Shown here one piece after another: positions 47,634 to 58,869 of a stretch of DNA of 64,000 bases. A program made the position numbers and the translations under genes. Under the pieces are notes generated by a model. It was not told where the DNA came from. It worked only from the letters and a program-made list of their open reading frames with translations, and ran no database searches. Numbering within the stretch: the first letter of the stretch is position 1; the number at the start of each line of letters is the position of its first letter. This DNA comes from Capitulum mitella. Its lineage: Eukaryota > Arthropoda > Thecostraca > Pollicipedomorpha > Pollicipedidae. Location: NCBI GenBank assembly GCA_030062745.1, contig CP099847.1, positions 3,952,304 through 4,016,303 of the forward strand. The letters are read 5' to 3'.

Positions 47634-47815
47634 GCAGCGTCGTGAGACCAGGGGCACACGGGGAGCCGCAGCGTCGTGGGACCAGGGGCACACGGGGAGC
47701 CGCAGCGTCGTGAGACCAGGGGCACACGGGGAGCCGCAGCGTCGTGGGACCAGGGGCACACGGGGAGCCGCAGCGTCGTGAGACCAGGGGCACACGGGGA
47801 GCCGCAGCGTCGTCG
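47634..47815. repeat. 34-bp minisatellite with alternating variants
   Basis: The unit is GCAGCGTCGTGAGACCAGGG plus GCACACGGGGAGCC. Units start at 47634, 47668, 47702, 47736 and 47770 in exact 34-bp steps. The base after GTCGTG alternates A, G, A, G, A, so the real repeat is a 68-bp dimer. Diverged relatives of the flanks (CCTGAGGTACATCGCCATC) lie on both sides at 47520-47560 and 47850-47870. Confidence 0.95.
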
Positions 47816-47879
47816 GCCAAAGGCAAACCGGGTGCCACGCGGCGTCACCCCTGAGGTACATCGCCATCAGACGCGTCAG

Positions 47880-48340
47880 GCCGGAGGTGCACCGTCACCT
47901 AGCGTCGTCTCGGGGCCGTGGCTCACCGCTCCGCGTCCCTCCCGCCCGCGCCGGCCGAGCCCCGTCGTCGTCGGTCCCCGGTCTGGACCCTTAGAATCAA
48001 ACTTGCGTTCAAGTCAGAACAAGTTCGGATCTACGGGTTCAGACCAGGTCCTAGTGGGGCCGGCGGCCGGGGTGAAGACCAGGCCGTGCCGGTGCCAGCC
48101 GAGCCGCGCACGCGCCCGCGCCGCCCGCACCGCCACGACTGAGCGTCGCCCAGCAACGGCCGCCGCCGCCGCCGCCGCCGCCACGCCCGCTTTTTGCTGA
48201 ATTCCGCCGCAACCCTTCCAACCATAGGGCTTTTTGCTGGCCAGAGCCGGCGGCGCTGCGAGGCGAGGGAGCGCTCCGACGCCGCACAACAGGCGGTCAA
48301 ACGAGCCGGCCGGGAACGGCACTGATATACGGACCACCGG
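47880..48340. promoter_or_regulatory. CpG-dense block with (GCC)n
   Basis: High CpG over about 460 bp, with a (CCG)n tract at about 48160-48182. All six frames are largely open. It could be a promoter island or GC-rich repeat DNA; no gene start can be assigned. Confidence 0.35.
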
Positions 48341-48540
48341 CTCACCAGCCGGCCGGGGAACGGCACTGGTGCACGGAACGCCGGTGCACCAGACACGGAG
48401 CAGTGGTACACGGGGCACGGCTACAAGGAACACGGATATAAGAGGCACGGAGCACGAATACACGGGACATGGGCACGCGGGCCACGGGAACAAGGAACAC
48501 AAGCACGTGGGGCACGGGTGCAAATGGCACATTCCGCTGC
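48340..48540. repeat. Degenerate GGGCACGG-type tandem repeat
   Basis: Words of the form GGNACACGGGNACANG recur about every 12-15 bp for 200 bp, e.g. TACACGGGGCACGGCTACAA and GGGACATGGGCACGCGGGCC. Spacing is irregular, so no fixed period is given. Confidence 0.7.
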
Positions 48541-48544
48541 GCCG

Positions 48545-49479
48545 AAGCTGAGCTTTAATTTTACAGAGCGCTCGGCAGGCTCCTATGCCATGGCCAACGG
48601 TTCCCCGTCGCGCTGCGAAGACACTAGTTTTCAGACGAGTAAACCGTCGCGGAAAAACAAAGACACAAACAACGCGGACAACCGGGACCTCTAGCCGTAT
48701 CGAGCCGTGCTCAGAGGTGTTGACTACCTCCGCCTGTCTCGAGCGAGATACTCTTTTTCACGAGGTAAGCGCTTCGCCAAAACAAGGAGTCTCTCCAATG
48801 GCGATGGGTTTCTTCAAGCTACGAGATGGCTCTATTATTTTCCCTTTCCATCTACTAACATCAGTGGTAGTAATTGTATCATATTTTCAAACGTGTCGCG
48901 ACTCTTTAAACATTCCAAGCGGATCGACCCAGTTCTGATGATATTCAGGATCAGAGCAGAGTTGACTGAAACTCTGGGGAATAAAATGCTGTAAACGTCT
49001 TAAATTATGTTTAGGAACACGGATACCCTGTTCCATCCTTAAAGGCATGGCGCCACAGAGCGAAGCCGTGCCCACCGTCCTTCCAGATGCTTCTCTGCTG
49101 TCAACTACTGTTGCAGTTTCAATCTTACAGGAAAATACGTCCGGTTGGATGCCGAATCGAACCACTCTAGCTCATATTTGTCCTCTGGAGACCCAGCGCA
49201 GAAGAACGCTTATGTCTTAAAATAAACTCACTGCGACCTAGCGGCGCCGTTCGCTATCACAGACGCAGCACGTTATCATGGCACAGATCCTACAGCACCG
49301 GCTCGTGCCACCTCTCACAACGGTCGCTCCTCCGCGCCCCTGCCCCTCTGCTGGTCACACTGGGGGAGCACAGGGGCTCTCTCACCCGTCCCCAGTGCGC
49401 CGTCTCCGGCCCCCCGCACGCCGATTGGCTGAACTGGGCAGCCGCCAGCCAATGGCAGCCAGCCTCCGTGTGCGTCTGC
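48545..49479. other. Unassigned spacer
   Basis: No gene recognised. CACGAGGTAAGCG at 48761 matches a splice donor, but such a match is expected by chance in this length. Confidence 0.4.
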
Positions 49480-49504
49480 GTGTGTGTGTGTGTGTGTGTG
49501 TGTA
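49480..49504. repeat. (GT)n microsatellite
   Basis: About 12 GT units with flanking GTGTGCGTCTGCG; it reads as His-Thr on the minus strand, an artefact. Confidence 0.95.
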
Positions 49505-49879
49505 TGTGGAAGACGCGACGCGGGCAGTGATTTCTTGACCTGGTGTTCGATAATCTGTACCGCTGAGCCGCGTGCCAGGAGCCAGTGACCGGCCCATGGA
49601 CTTCGAGTAGTTCGTGCCTCGCGCCTCTGACATTGGCCGAGAATTCGGCCCCGAAAATCGACACGCCGATTTATGACGACACAACGGTTCGGAAAGGGTT
49701 GGATTGAGGTTCACGTATAATTCAGTCGTAGGCTGCTGGTGTCGAACAAAATTGCAATATTCATCTTTTCATGATTCAGAAAAGTTGGGTTTTCACATCC
49801 TATTCTTGAACGGTAGTATAGCATTTCGTTAGCAAAGTAAGAAATACATTTTCAAAAGCAAATATGCATCAGTACTGCC

Positions 49880-51935
49880 AAATGTTGTCCATCTCTTTGA
49901 CCTATATTTCTCTAAAGGGTTTTTTTCCAGAAGCACGGAAGATTGGTACCGTCAATCGGATTTTCAAAACCGACAACTCAAACATCTTTTCTTATTACCG
50001 TTTGATCAACATTCTTCCTTTCCTGTTAAAAATTCTTTTAAAAAATCCGTATGATCAATTCTTGAAACATTTCGTGACATGCGACCTTCTGTCGGATATG
50101 CAATTCGGGTTTCGGAAAAACCGTTCTTCATATATGCCCATATTTTTGATACAGGACGTGATAACCAAGGCTTTTGAAGATAAATGGGTATGTCGCTGAA
50201 GTATACTTAGACTTACGGAAATCCTTCGACACCGTTGATCATGATATTACCTGAAAAAATGAACAATATGATGTCACAGAAAAGGTGATGAATATCCTCA
50301 GGTGTTATGTCAGCTGGCCGAGGACAGAGAGTGGCAGTTAATGATATCAAATCCGATTTAGGAAATGTTAGCGCTAGGGTGCCTCAAGGCTCAATTTTGG
50401 GACCACCGTTGTCCGTCATATACGTCAATAACTAAGCAAACCTAGATGTGGAGTGTATTCGCAGCGTGCGCAGACTATTCTATTTTGCGTGACGTCACGT
50501 AGAATGCTTCCCGGACGTGTTCACAGCGTGCCAGCTTTTTTGTTTACAGTTTTGTTAGATTGATGACAATAACTGCGCATGCAAGACATCACCGTGTCTG
50601 TCAATAACTGACACCGGATAACGAGCATCGTGAATCAGTAGTGAATCGCCTACGAACCTGCTGTATTTCACGAGTCGGATAGACAAAGAGCTCAAAGAAC
50701 TCACATCGTTCAAATGCAGTTACTGGCTGCCGGGCGAGGTAATTTGATAATTTGTGTCTTCTTTGGTTCCTGTTTTCCTTGGCAGGTCCCTTCAGACATT
50801 AGCAACGTCGCCTTCACCACAACCAGTTAACCCACTAGTCACCGCCACTGCCTGATCCGCACGATTATTTCATAGTCTTGGTCCGTTTATACTTTGCATG
50901 CGCCGTAACAATAAGAATGAAGCGTAACCTAATCAGTTTGTAAATGAACCCGTTGTGCCATTTATGTTTAACTTTGACCAAGTAACAGAAAAATATTCTG
51001 CGCGTCCGGCAAAGGTTCTGCGTGACGTCACGTAGAATCTTTGTCGTCCTGGTCTCTGCGAACACCAAAACGCGCGGAGTCTTCGGGGTACGACGTCATG
51101 GATGGCGTCGACGACGTAAATTCTACGTCGAACGGGTCGTTGCGAATACACCCGTGGATTGTAAATTGTTTCTGTATGCAGATGGCACATCATTATCCTT
51201 CAAACACAGTGAAAGCATAACCCTAAAACATCTGCATTACCACAAACATTCGAATGGCTTCAGACAAACTTTCTGTCCTTGAGCACACCGAAAACTGCGT
51301 ACCAGATATATAAAAATCGTAATGCCAATATAAATATGGTAGTTACATTCGCCGGAGTCAATAATGAACGGAAACGCACAGTAAAATATCTTGTCATGCC
51401 CTCAGACCAGGACATTAAATTTACGTCACATATCAATAGTGTTACAAATTTTGTTAGTCGAAACCTAGGAATAATACGCACGATAAAACGGGTTATGTTT
51501 CAAAGATATGCAGTCCAATTAAACAATACATTCATTCTCCCATAGATCAGCTACTGCGGCTTTGTATGGGGCACGAATTATGCAAACAAAATCAACAAAC
51601 TTGTAGTGCTACGAAAGAGAGCAAACGTGGACAACCGCAAAAATTTTCCACCTGGAAGTGGAAACCCTGGTTAAAAAAAAACAAAACGTTCTACAACGTC
51701 AACACACATCCCATTGAACCAGATTTACCAATCACTCGGAAAGCAACTTCTCGACAAAAACCATAGACTTTCCACGACATCCTATCGAGATCCTACATCG
51801 TGGAATACAATTAATAGCAAAGAATTTCATTGATATAGCGATATGAATAATGATAATAGCGCAATCCAAAAACATACCGGAAGCATGTTTCAAAAGATAT
51901 TTCGTCGAAGCATATGCATGGCTATAAAGCAAAAG
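49880..51935 (+). pseudogene. Decayed non-LTR retrotransposon (LINE) ORF2 fragment
   Basis: Several reading-frame pieces follow the order of a CR1/Jockey-type reverse transcriptase. First GFFPEARKIGTVNRIFK and YYRLINILPF (finger region), then DMQFGFRKNRSS, then YLDLRKSFDTVDHDI with the first catalytic Asp. These are followed by VPQGSILGPPLS and YADGTS, where the family has [FY]ADD; the second catalytic Asp is Gly, so the enzyme would be dead even without the frameshifts. After 51280 the thumb and tail follow (VKYLVMPSDQDIKFTSHIN, YCGFVWG, then a WN-containing tail to about 51930). The endonuclease and 5' part are missing. A 701-bp element interrupts it. Clade within LINEs is uncertain. Confidence 0.85.
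50453..51153. mobile_element. 701-bp TIR element nested in the LINE
   Basis: The left end reads GTGTATTCGCA and the right end TGCGAATACACCC, so at least 11 bp are perfect inverted repeats. GTGGA at 50448-50452 is repeated at 51154-51158. Removing the insert and one GTGGA brings the LINE frame together exactly, so this is the original empty site. The duplication can be read as 5 bp, or as 3 bp (GTG) with termini GAGTG/GGGTG. The sequence GCGTGACGTCACGTAGAAT occurs in both halves (TGACGTCA at 50490 and 51023). No transposase is visible. The termini resemble those of the Harbinger-like element at 28 kb, but the class is open. Confidence 0.88.
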
Positions 51936-51939
51936 GAAT

Positions 51940-53387
51940 GAAGACAGGCATACTATGGTCATTACACCAAAATCCGTCACCACTAGGTGCACGCGCCTTG
52001 ACAAATGAACTGGAATCCATCCAATTAATGTCATGCAAGGCACACCCAGCAACAAGCGTAAGGCGTAAGTTTACCTGGGTGTGTCATACGGAGCCAGTAC
52101 ATGGCTACGTCTGACTTGACCAGACAGCCCTGATGACTTGTATGAATGCAAATAGCTACCGACACCAGTAATGATATTTTCGGCTTAGGGATGATCTAGT
52201 GTCAGCCATATGGAACTTGTGGATATGATTACTTTCAGCTTTCTTCTTCGAATTCTGCTTTAAAGTAGTTCATTCGCATTTTTATTTTATTTTTGATCTC
52301 TTAGCTGGGTGGGGAGGGTGCCTCGACTATTTTTTGTTATTTTTCGGCGTTAACGTATGGTGCTGTAGTCACTGGATCTGAGGGCGGGAGCACTCCCGGT
52401 TGCCTGCTCATGGTTGGCGGCTGAGAAAACAAAAATGCACTCGGGAGCCAATTATTTTGCCCAACTGTGGATGACCGAGCAACGCTATGGATACCGGCGC
52501 TCGTTGTGTGAGTGCCCGAGCAGACAGACTGAACCCAAACAGAACGATCCATCCAGGCTAAGATGCAAGCCTCTGGTCAGTTTACAACGTAAGCTGTTGT
52601 CTTTGAACACTGAGTCGTGCGCCAGGCTGACGTAGGCTTCTGCTGGAGCCGTGAACAGGCTGCCCACTAGGCTTAACGAACCACAGGATCGAGAAGATAA
52701 TGCTTAAACCAGCGAGGAATATTTATCCCACCGCCCAAAGAGTACGCCTTGTCCTCAACCTTGTTATAACTCTTGAAAGCAAATATAGACATTTCTGTGA
52801 AGTCTCAATATGGTTTAACGAAATCATGAATGGAACAAACAACGTATCACATACCAGTGTCAGGTCGGTATGTGATACAGGCAGGCGGGAGGTTAAACGC
52901 AATCGTTCGTTTAGGCAGCCAGCATATCCGAGCCACGTGGCTACTGTTGCCAACCGAGCGAATCCCGAACCGGGAAGGCCCTGGCGTTACCCCAAACAAA
53001 GCAAGGCCTCAAACGGCCACTCTGTCAGCAACAGTTCGTGACCTCATTTAGGCGGCATCAATAAATTTGGAAACGTGGATCAGAAATCGATTAATACGGC
53101 ACTGTTAACAACCGGGGATCCACGAGGACAGGGGCACAAGAGATCTGTGCTTTTGTGTCACTCGCAGATACCATTCAAGGGTGCTGAAGTAAAGTTTTCC
53201 AACGCAGCCCTGCCGGAGTGTGCAGGTCAGCTGACCGCGCTGAACCCCGAGTCAGCTGGCCAACGGACCAGCTGACTCGAGGTCCAATTCCTTTCCTTCG
53301 AGCGGAGCGGCTATTTTGACTGAGCCGGCTGCAACAGGCGGCACCGGGGGCCGGGCGGCGGCTATTGATCGCCCGGCGACCGGGCCG
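51940..53387. other. Possible LINE 3' region, then unassigned DNA
   Basis: The T-rich segment with TTTTTGATCTCTTAGCTGGG at 52290 and following could be LINE 3' untranslated sequence, but no end or poly-A can be fixed. Nothing else is recognised. CpG density rises from about 53300. Confidence 0.35.
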
Positions 53388-53725
53388 AGCCCAGCCGGGC
53401 CGGGCCGGGCCGGGCCGGGCCGAGCCGAGCGGAGCCGAACCGAGCCGGGCCGGGCCGGGCCGGGCCGGGCCCAGACGGGCCGGGCCCAGCCGGGTCGAGC
53501 CGAGCCAAGCCGGGCCGGGCCGGGCCGGGCCGGGCCGGGTCCAGACGGGCCGGGCCGGGCGTGTCGGACCGGACCGGGCCGAGCCGGGCCGGGCCGGGCC
53601 GAGCCAGGCCGGGCCGGGCCGGGCCGGGCCGGGCCCAGACGGGCCCAGACGGGCCGGGCCGGGCCGGGCTGGGCCGGGCTGGGCTGGGCTGGGCTGGGCC
53701 GGGCCGGGCCGAGTCAGAACGGACC
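53388..53725. repeat. (CCGGG)n pentanucleotide array
   Basis: About 65 pentamers, mostly GCCGG in phase, with variants GCCGA, CCAGA and GCTGG; the last part shifts to a (GCTGG) run. The array lacks stop codons in all six frames, producing 145-216 codon frames of Ala-Gly-Pro-Gly-Arg type repeats with no gene meaning. It is entirely CpG-bearing, flanked by less regular GC-rich sequence. Confidence 0.95.
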
Positions 53726-53978
53726 GAGCAGGGCCGGACTCATCAGAGCACAGCCGAGCCGGGCCGACTCCAGCAGGACCGAACCGAGACGAGCGGCGCT
53801 GATCTGGGTCGTCCACGGGCTGCACCGGACGAGATCGCCGTAAGGGCTAAACCGAGCATGCAGATATTTTGGACACCACTAACAATTTCGGGCTCACCGC
53901 AAGCAATGGCCTTGCACGACGCATCAACCACACAAGACTGTACTGTGGTAATGGTATTGGGCATTTACTGTCCACTAT

Positions 53979-54016
53979 GCCCAGTGTGGTGGGTGCTTAC
54001 ACCCACTACACTGGGC
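53979..54016. other. 17-bp hairpin, CTTA loop
   Basis: GCCCAGTGTGGTGGGTG, loop CTTA, then CACCCACTACACTGGGC. All pairs are Watson-Crick except one G-T. It is followed by a CACA-rich stretch. Confidence 0.85.
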
Positions 54017-54568
54017 GCACAGATGCCAAGGCATTACACATTCGCACACATACACAAACCCACGCGAATACACACCCACACCGAACTGCAGCTTTAGATA
54101 CGACACACATCGGCCATTCCTGATGCACTGCTCAAATCATCGATGCCGGACCCATTGCCCCTATTGCCCATAACGTACACAGGAACCACATAGTCGATAT
54201 TGCACACTACCGGCTAAGCCGGACACAATTATCATACTGGAAGCACGACAAGCAGTCAGACCACATCGTGCACGTCGACCAGAACCAAAATATTACCCAA
54301 AACGGCCATACCGGCCACATCGAACCCTTTCATCATACTGGATTCATTACACATGTTTAGGCTACCAAAACCAGACATGTCAGCAAGTCGAGAAATACAA
54401 GCCACATTCGTTACGTCTTCCGCTGTGCACACATCGACCCTGCGAGCCATCGCAGACGCGTCGATGACACCGGACATACTGGCCTCTCCGGACACATCGT
54501 AGACACTGGCTCGCGGTCGAGTAAAGCGCCGTATACCGTGGACTGCGCGCTCAGCCACACAGCCGGTC

Positions 54569-54725
54569 GGAGGTCACAGCTCGGTCAGACAACTGACCGG
54601 AGGTCAGAGCTCGGTCAGACAACTGACTGGTTGTCACAGCTCGGTCAGACGGTCGACTGGAGGTCACGGCTCGGCCAGACAGTCGACTGGAGGTCGCGGC
54701 TCAGTGCCGAGGCTCAGTCAGACAG
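54569..54725. repeat. 30-bp minisatellite, about 5 units
   Basis: The unit is GGAGGTCACAGCTCGGTCAG plus ACAACTGACC. Units start at 54569, 54599, 54629, 54659 and 54689. The third has GGTTGTCAC instead of GGAGGTCAC; the last is partial. Confidence 0.94.
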
Positions 54726-54917
54726 CAGGGCTCGTTACTGGCGCCAGGCCGGCCGGCCCGCCATCGCACGGACCGGATTATTTTAGCCTATCATGCAACT
54801 GTCGGCGGCCCCGGCTCGTAATTGTAGGGGCCGGCCAGACTGCCGGCCGGAGCGCGCTGACCCAGTCTGCCCGGGCTCGGTCGCAGCCAGAGAGCGGGGC
54901 AGATCTCTGTAGCCCCC

Positions 54918-55110
54918 GGTCACCTCGGGTCCCTGGAGAGCCACGCGGTCACCTCGGGTCCCTGAAGAGCCACAAGGTCACCTCGGGTCAAGGAAGAACC
55001 ACGCGGTCACCTCGGGCCCCTGGGGAGCCACGCGGTCACCTCGGGTCTCTGGGGAGCCACAAGGTCGCCTCAGGTTTCTGGAGCCACAGGAACGCCTCAG
55101 GCTCCTGCAG
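54918..55110. repeat. 29-bp minisatellite, about 6 units
   Basis: The unit is GGTCACCTCGGGTCCCTGGA plus GAGCCACGC. Units start at 54918, 54947 and 54976 and continue to about 55063, then decay into CAGGCTCCTGCAGCC. It differs in sequence from the 30-bp array 200 bp upstream. Confidence 0.93.
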
Positions 55111-55179
55111 CCATGAGGCCAGACCGGACTCCTGGACCTGCACGCATGCCCCGGTTCCATCCCATCACGCTGACCGCTC

Positions 55180-55680
55180 GACAGTGGCGCAGACGAGACA
55201 TACACATGGCGGCGGCATTCTGGCGTGTACAGCAGGCGACCCTGGCCGCCCGGTCAGCCCCGGCCGAGTCCATTTGCCCCAGATGCGAACTCAGCCCAGC
55301 CTGTCGGTGGCGCCGCTCACGGTAGCGCCCCGGCCCGGCCATTCACAGTCGGACCCCAGGGACACTCGGCCGCTGAGCTGGGCCTCAAGGCCACGCGGCG
55401 CCGGCCCGCTCCGACACGCTCCGGCGGGCTCCCGGTTCACGTCGCGCCGCGCCGGCAGCGGCGCGCAGCTGGCGCCGCCGCGCCGCTGTCGTGCGTGGCC
55501 ACAGCGCCGGGCGCCAGCGTCGTGCGCGGCCACAGCTCTGAGCGCGATCATCATCCCCAGCCACAGCGCCGGGCGCAACCGTCGCACGCGGCCGCAGCGC
55601 TGAGCGCGACCATCATCAGTAACCATAGCGCCAGGCGCGACGGTCGCACGCGGCCACATATGTCGTGACGTCGTTTCGAC
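55180..55680. promoter_or_regulatory. CpG island with YY1-like start word
   Basis: About 500 bp of dense CpG. ACATGGCGGCGGC at 55204-55216 matches the YY1-type element often found at CpG-island start sites (AANATGGCGGC); the frame from that ATG is only 40 codons. The right part overlaps the 62-bp tandem repeat. A promoter is possible, not proven. Confidence 0.4.
55490..55662. repeat. 62-bp tandem repeat, about 2.7 units
   Basis: GCGGCC(A/G)CAGC-CTGAGCGCGA starts at 55526 and 55588, and the third start is at 55650, exact 62-bp steps; a diverged partial precedes. Each unit carries ATCATC, CCA-AGCGCC-GGCGC and CGTCGCAC blocks. Confidence 0.92.
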
Positions 55681-55689
55681 ATCGACGAC

Positions 55690-56141
55690 CGCTGCACGGA
55701 TCACGGCCTAATTCTAGAAGGAAAAACGTGATTCCCCAGCACTGGCAAAGTCGTATGCGTAAAAAGGGTGGCAAAATACGGCTGTAAATCGCACCGACAA
55801 TGCCACTGGCGAATCCTGTCTGGGTTGGATAACAAAAGCATGCCGGTTTATGTAGAAAAATTGGTGCTTTCGCAACATCGAACGAACGTTTGGTTAACGT
55901 ATACTGCGAAAAACCAAACCAACCAACAGCTAAATAAAAAAATGTCGTGACTGAATCAGACGGTTGCAAATCCTGGTGCCTTGTGTTATATTTTTTATTG
56001 GTATTTATAGCCATACGGACATTTTGTATGGTATCGTCGGGCAGGAAAATTCATTTAGTATGCCAATCCGATTACAGTTTTTAAGTTTCGAATGAGTTCT
56101 CGATATTTCAGATTCCACATTTAGCTCCAAAACAACAGGTA
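55690..56141. other. Spacer, nothing recognised
   Basis: AT-richer DNA between the CpG block and element B2. Frames on both strands are short and without motif. Confidence 0.5.
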
Positions 56142-56145
56142 TTTA

Positions 56146-57354
56146 CCCGCGCACGACCGTGGGTCGGCGACGATCACGCCTGACTGGGGGGTTGACCGCG
56201 CCCTCTAATTCACGAACGGTTGGTCGCACGATAAAAATAAGCACACCGCTGGAAAGCTTGTCAGGAGTAGAGCTCGAAACTGGTCTCATTTTTAGTTTTA
56301 GATGACATGTAAGCAATTTACGACCTATATATGTTTTCTAATAGCTGACTGCATCGACTGAGAAACGGCCTGGATCTCAAGGACTGTGACTAATGACGCA
56401 TAGGTAACGGCACCAACGCACAAGTAAAGGTCCGCAGATGCCGGAACACGTCTAATTTCTCAGATTTGTTCAATATATGCGCCGAAACGTTAAGTTAAAG
56501 ACACGGCAATTTTTGCGCCGGCTGTCGGCAGGCGACGCAGCTGCACGCAGAAAGAAATTAACGGGAACTAATTTTAGCGTTTCTTTATTTTCGCGACATA
56601 AGCCTATCCATGCAAATTTTTTTGGTCTCAGTGGTTCTGGTGATTATTTCTCATGCTTAAATTTTGGAAGAATTTATTAGTTACCAATCTACACAACTGA
56701 CGGAGCTTTATTCGCGAGAACCTGTTTATTTCCAAAACATGCATTTTTTAAACTTTTTGAGGTTCCTGGTATTACTTACGTCTGTACAAGCCAGTTCTGC
56801 TGTTTTCTACCCGTTCTGAGTAATCCATCGCTGATTTTGACGGTGGTACATTTTGGCTCACAACAGTTATTCGTGACCTGACCTCAGGTCAATGGCTGCA
56901 AGTCATTGATACTTTTCCCAATGACGGTAACTGGATGTCTGGTTCACTCCACACTGAAAATGTTATCAAAAATTTAGCCAATTTCCGGAGAAAACGACGA
57001 CATGTCTCAAAAATAGGCTTGACCTTAGGCCAATGACCCAGAAAGTCCGAGAAATCCGAAGTAGACGATTTGTTGCATCTATCAAGGTCACTAACCCCTG
57101 AAAATATTATTGTGATGCCTTGTTTTGCGAAAAAGTTACAGGGTGCTGAACTTTTTTGGACATAGGTCCGTCTGACCTGACCTAGGTCAGACACCTAACT
57201 TGATCTGAGGTCAAAACTTTGACACCAGGTGTAAAAAATAATGAAGCAAAAGGTACACGAAGTTTCGTGGCGCTGTGTTTGCTCGTTCTCCTGCAATCCT
57301 GGAAAAAACCTTAGGGGGCGGTCAACTGCTCCGCCCCCCCCAGTCGGGGACGGG
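56146..57354 (-). mobile_element. TTAA-type TIR element, family B copy 2
   Basis: This inverted copy of 16935-18143 has the same 1,209-bp length by my boundaries. The left end reads CCCGCGCACGACCGTGGG next to TTTA (one base off TTAA). The right end, reverse-complemented, reads CCCGTCCCCGACTGGGGGG next to TTAA (57355-57358). Long identical blocks (for example TACCTTTTGCTTCATTATTT, TGACCTAGGTCAGGTCA and CGTTTCGGCGTAAATATTGA in B1 coordinates) show it is younger than families A and H. No protein. Confidence 0.82.
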
Positions 57355-57358
57355 TTAA

Positions 57359-58865
57359 GATACTTCCTCGGCATCATCAGAGCTTTTTACATGTCTGGGT
57401 GTACGTCAAGGGTATTTTTCTGATTCAACGCCAGCTGTTTCAACCCAAGCCACTCATGAACAATGGAGAGCCTGCTTTGTGTTTCATGGACAAGGAAATT
57501 TCTGATTAGTTTCCAAGATATTTTATACATCTCCCGAGATCCAGGCTATCTTCGAAGCAGTACAGCAATTTCTGGGATCAAACGACCACTGTATCTGGCT
57601 TAGGTGACCTTCCAGGGGTTTACATGCTTTCCGTGTAACTCGAGGTCAAAATGTTGGGCTCAAATGCCTTGGCTTGGCCGACCTTTAGATACGTTTTGAT
57701 TATTGTATTAGGTTGCTTGGCAACGAGTCCTTCGCCATGTCTTGCATTTTTTCCAAATGTCGGCCCCTTGGCCAAAAGGGACCACATCTCCGGACTCAGA
57801 GCACCAGGGTCCCATACCATCACCAGAACCACGAAATACACGGAATAACCTCTTGTTATCTTGAGTGTCCTATGTCACAATCACAACCTTTGCAGGATAT
57901 TGCGAAATTTTGACATATTTTTCCCATCTCTCTAACTGCATCTAATTGCTACCACGTACTTCATTAACAACTCAGCAATCATCTTAATGAATTTAACAGT
58001 GTATGAGCATAGTCGGTTCGCTAGATTCAAAAGCCGGTTGGACGCTTCCAAATACCCTTTCAGATAATTATGAAGCAACCATATCCGTACCGTATGACTC
58101 TTCGGAACGCTCTCTGCTGTTTTCATATTTTCGGAGCAACAATCCATGATATTTTCTGCACCTTCAGGAACCCATTCTTAACCATGGTGGGGAATTTTCA
58201 AGTCATAAGCCTACATTCACGTGATTCTCGTTATTTCCTAGACCACTCTTTTTTGGTGTGAGGGGGCTAGAATCCGTGCTAAGCAGTCTGACTCAGAGCT
58301 TGGACGATTTTGGCCTCGCTCGAGTAATTCCAGACAAAGGTGGAGTTCGCACTGAAAGTTTGACTACTCAGTGAGACATTATCACCATGCGGCAGTTAGC
58401 TCTGACCAGTGTTACCCAGAACTGGTGAGTGAGCGCCGTAGCGACCCAGTCTTCTTTACCGTGCTACTGTCACGACAACACCTGACCCCGTAACATTCTC
58501 AGGCTGATGGTTTTACATTCGAATTTTATTTGGAAGTTAAGAGTGCGAAATAGTGCAGACGGCTTCAACGTCTCCTCTCAGTCACAGACCAGTCTGATGT
58601 TTCTCAAAGCTCATGTCATGTCCTTGTCTCATAGTTCAGGTCCAAGGAACGCATACGTTGCGACATCTAAGTCTCTCCCTGAAATGTGGCGTTTTAACTA
58701 CAATGTCCATTACCAGTAAGGTATACTTCTTGCAGCTGCTAGGCCCGGGACCGATTTTCAAACTCAGTATACTTAAGGGAATCTTCAGAAGAAATCCGTC
58801 AGGTAAATCGCACATAAAGAGCGGTCCGTGACCTAGAGGGTCTGAAGTCCGTGATCGTGGGCTCA
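57359..58865. other. Unassigned spacer
   Basis: No gene recognised; GTAACTCGAGGTCAAAATG at 57632 and scattered TGACC words have the texture of the TTAA elements but no ends are visible. Confidence 0.4.
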
Positions 58866-58869
58866 GCTG

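Noticed and set aside
53175..53843. Open frames of 145-216 codons on both strands reading Ala-Gly-Pro-Gly-Arg repeats
   Set aside because: They are translations of the (CCGGG)n array, which has no stop in any frame; not a protein gene.
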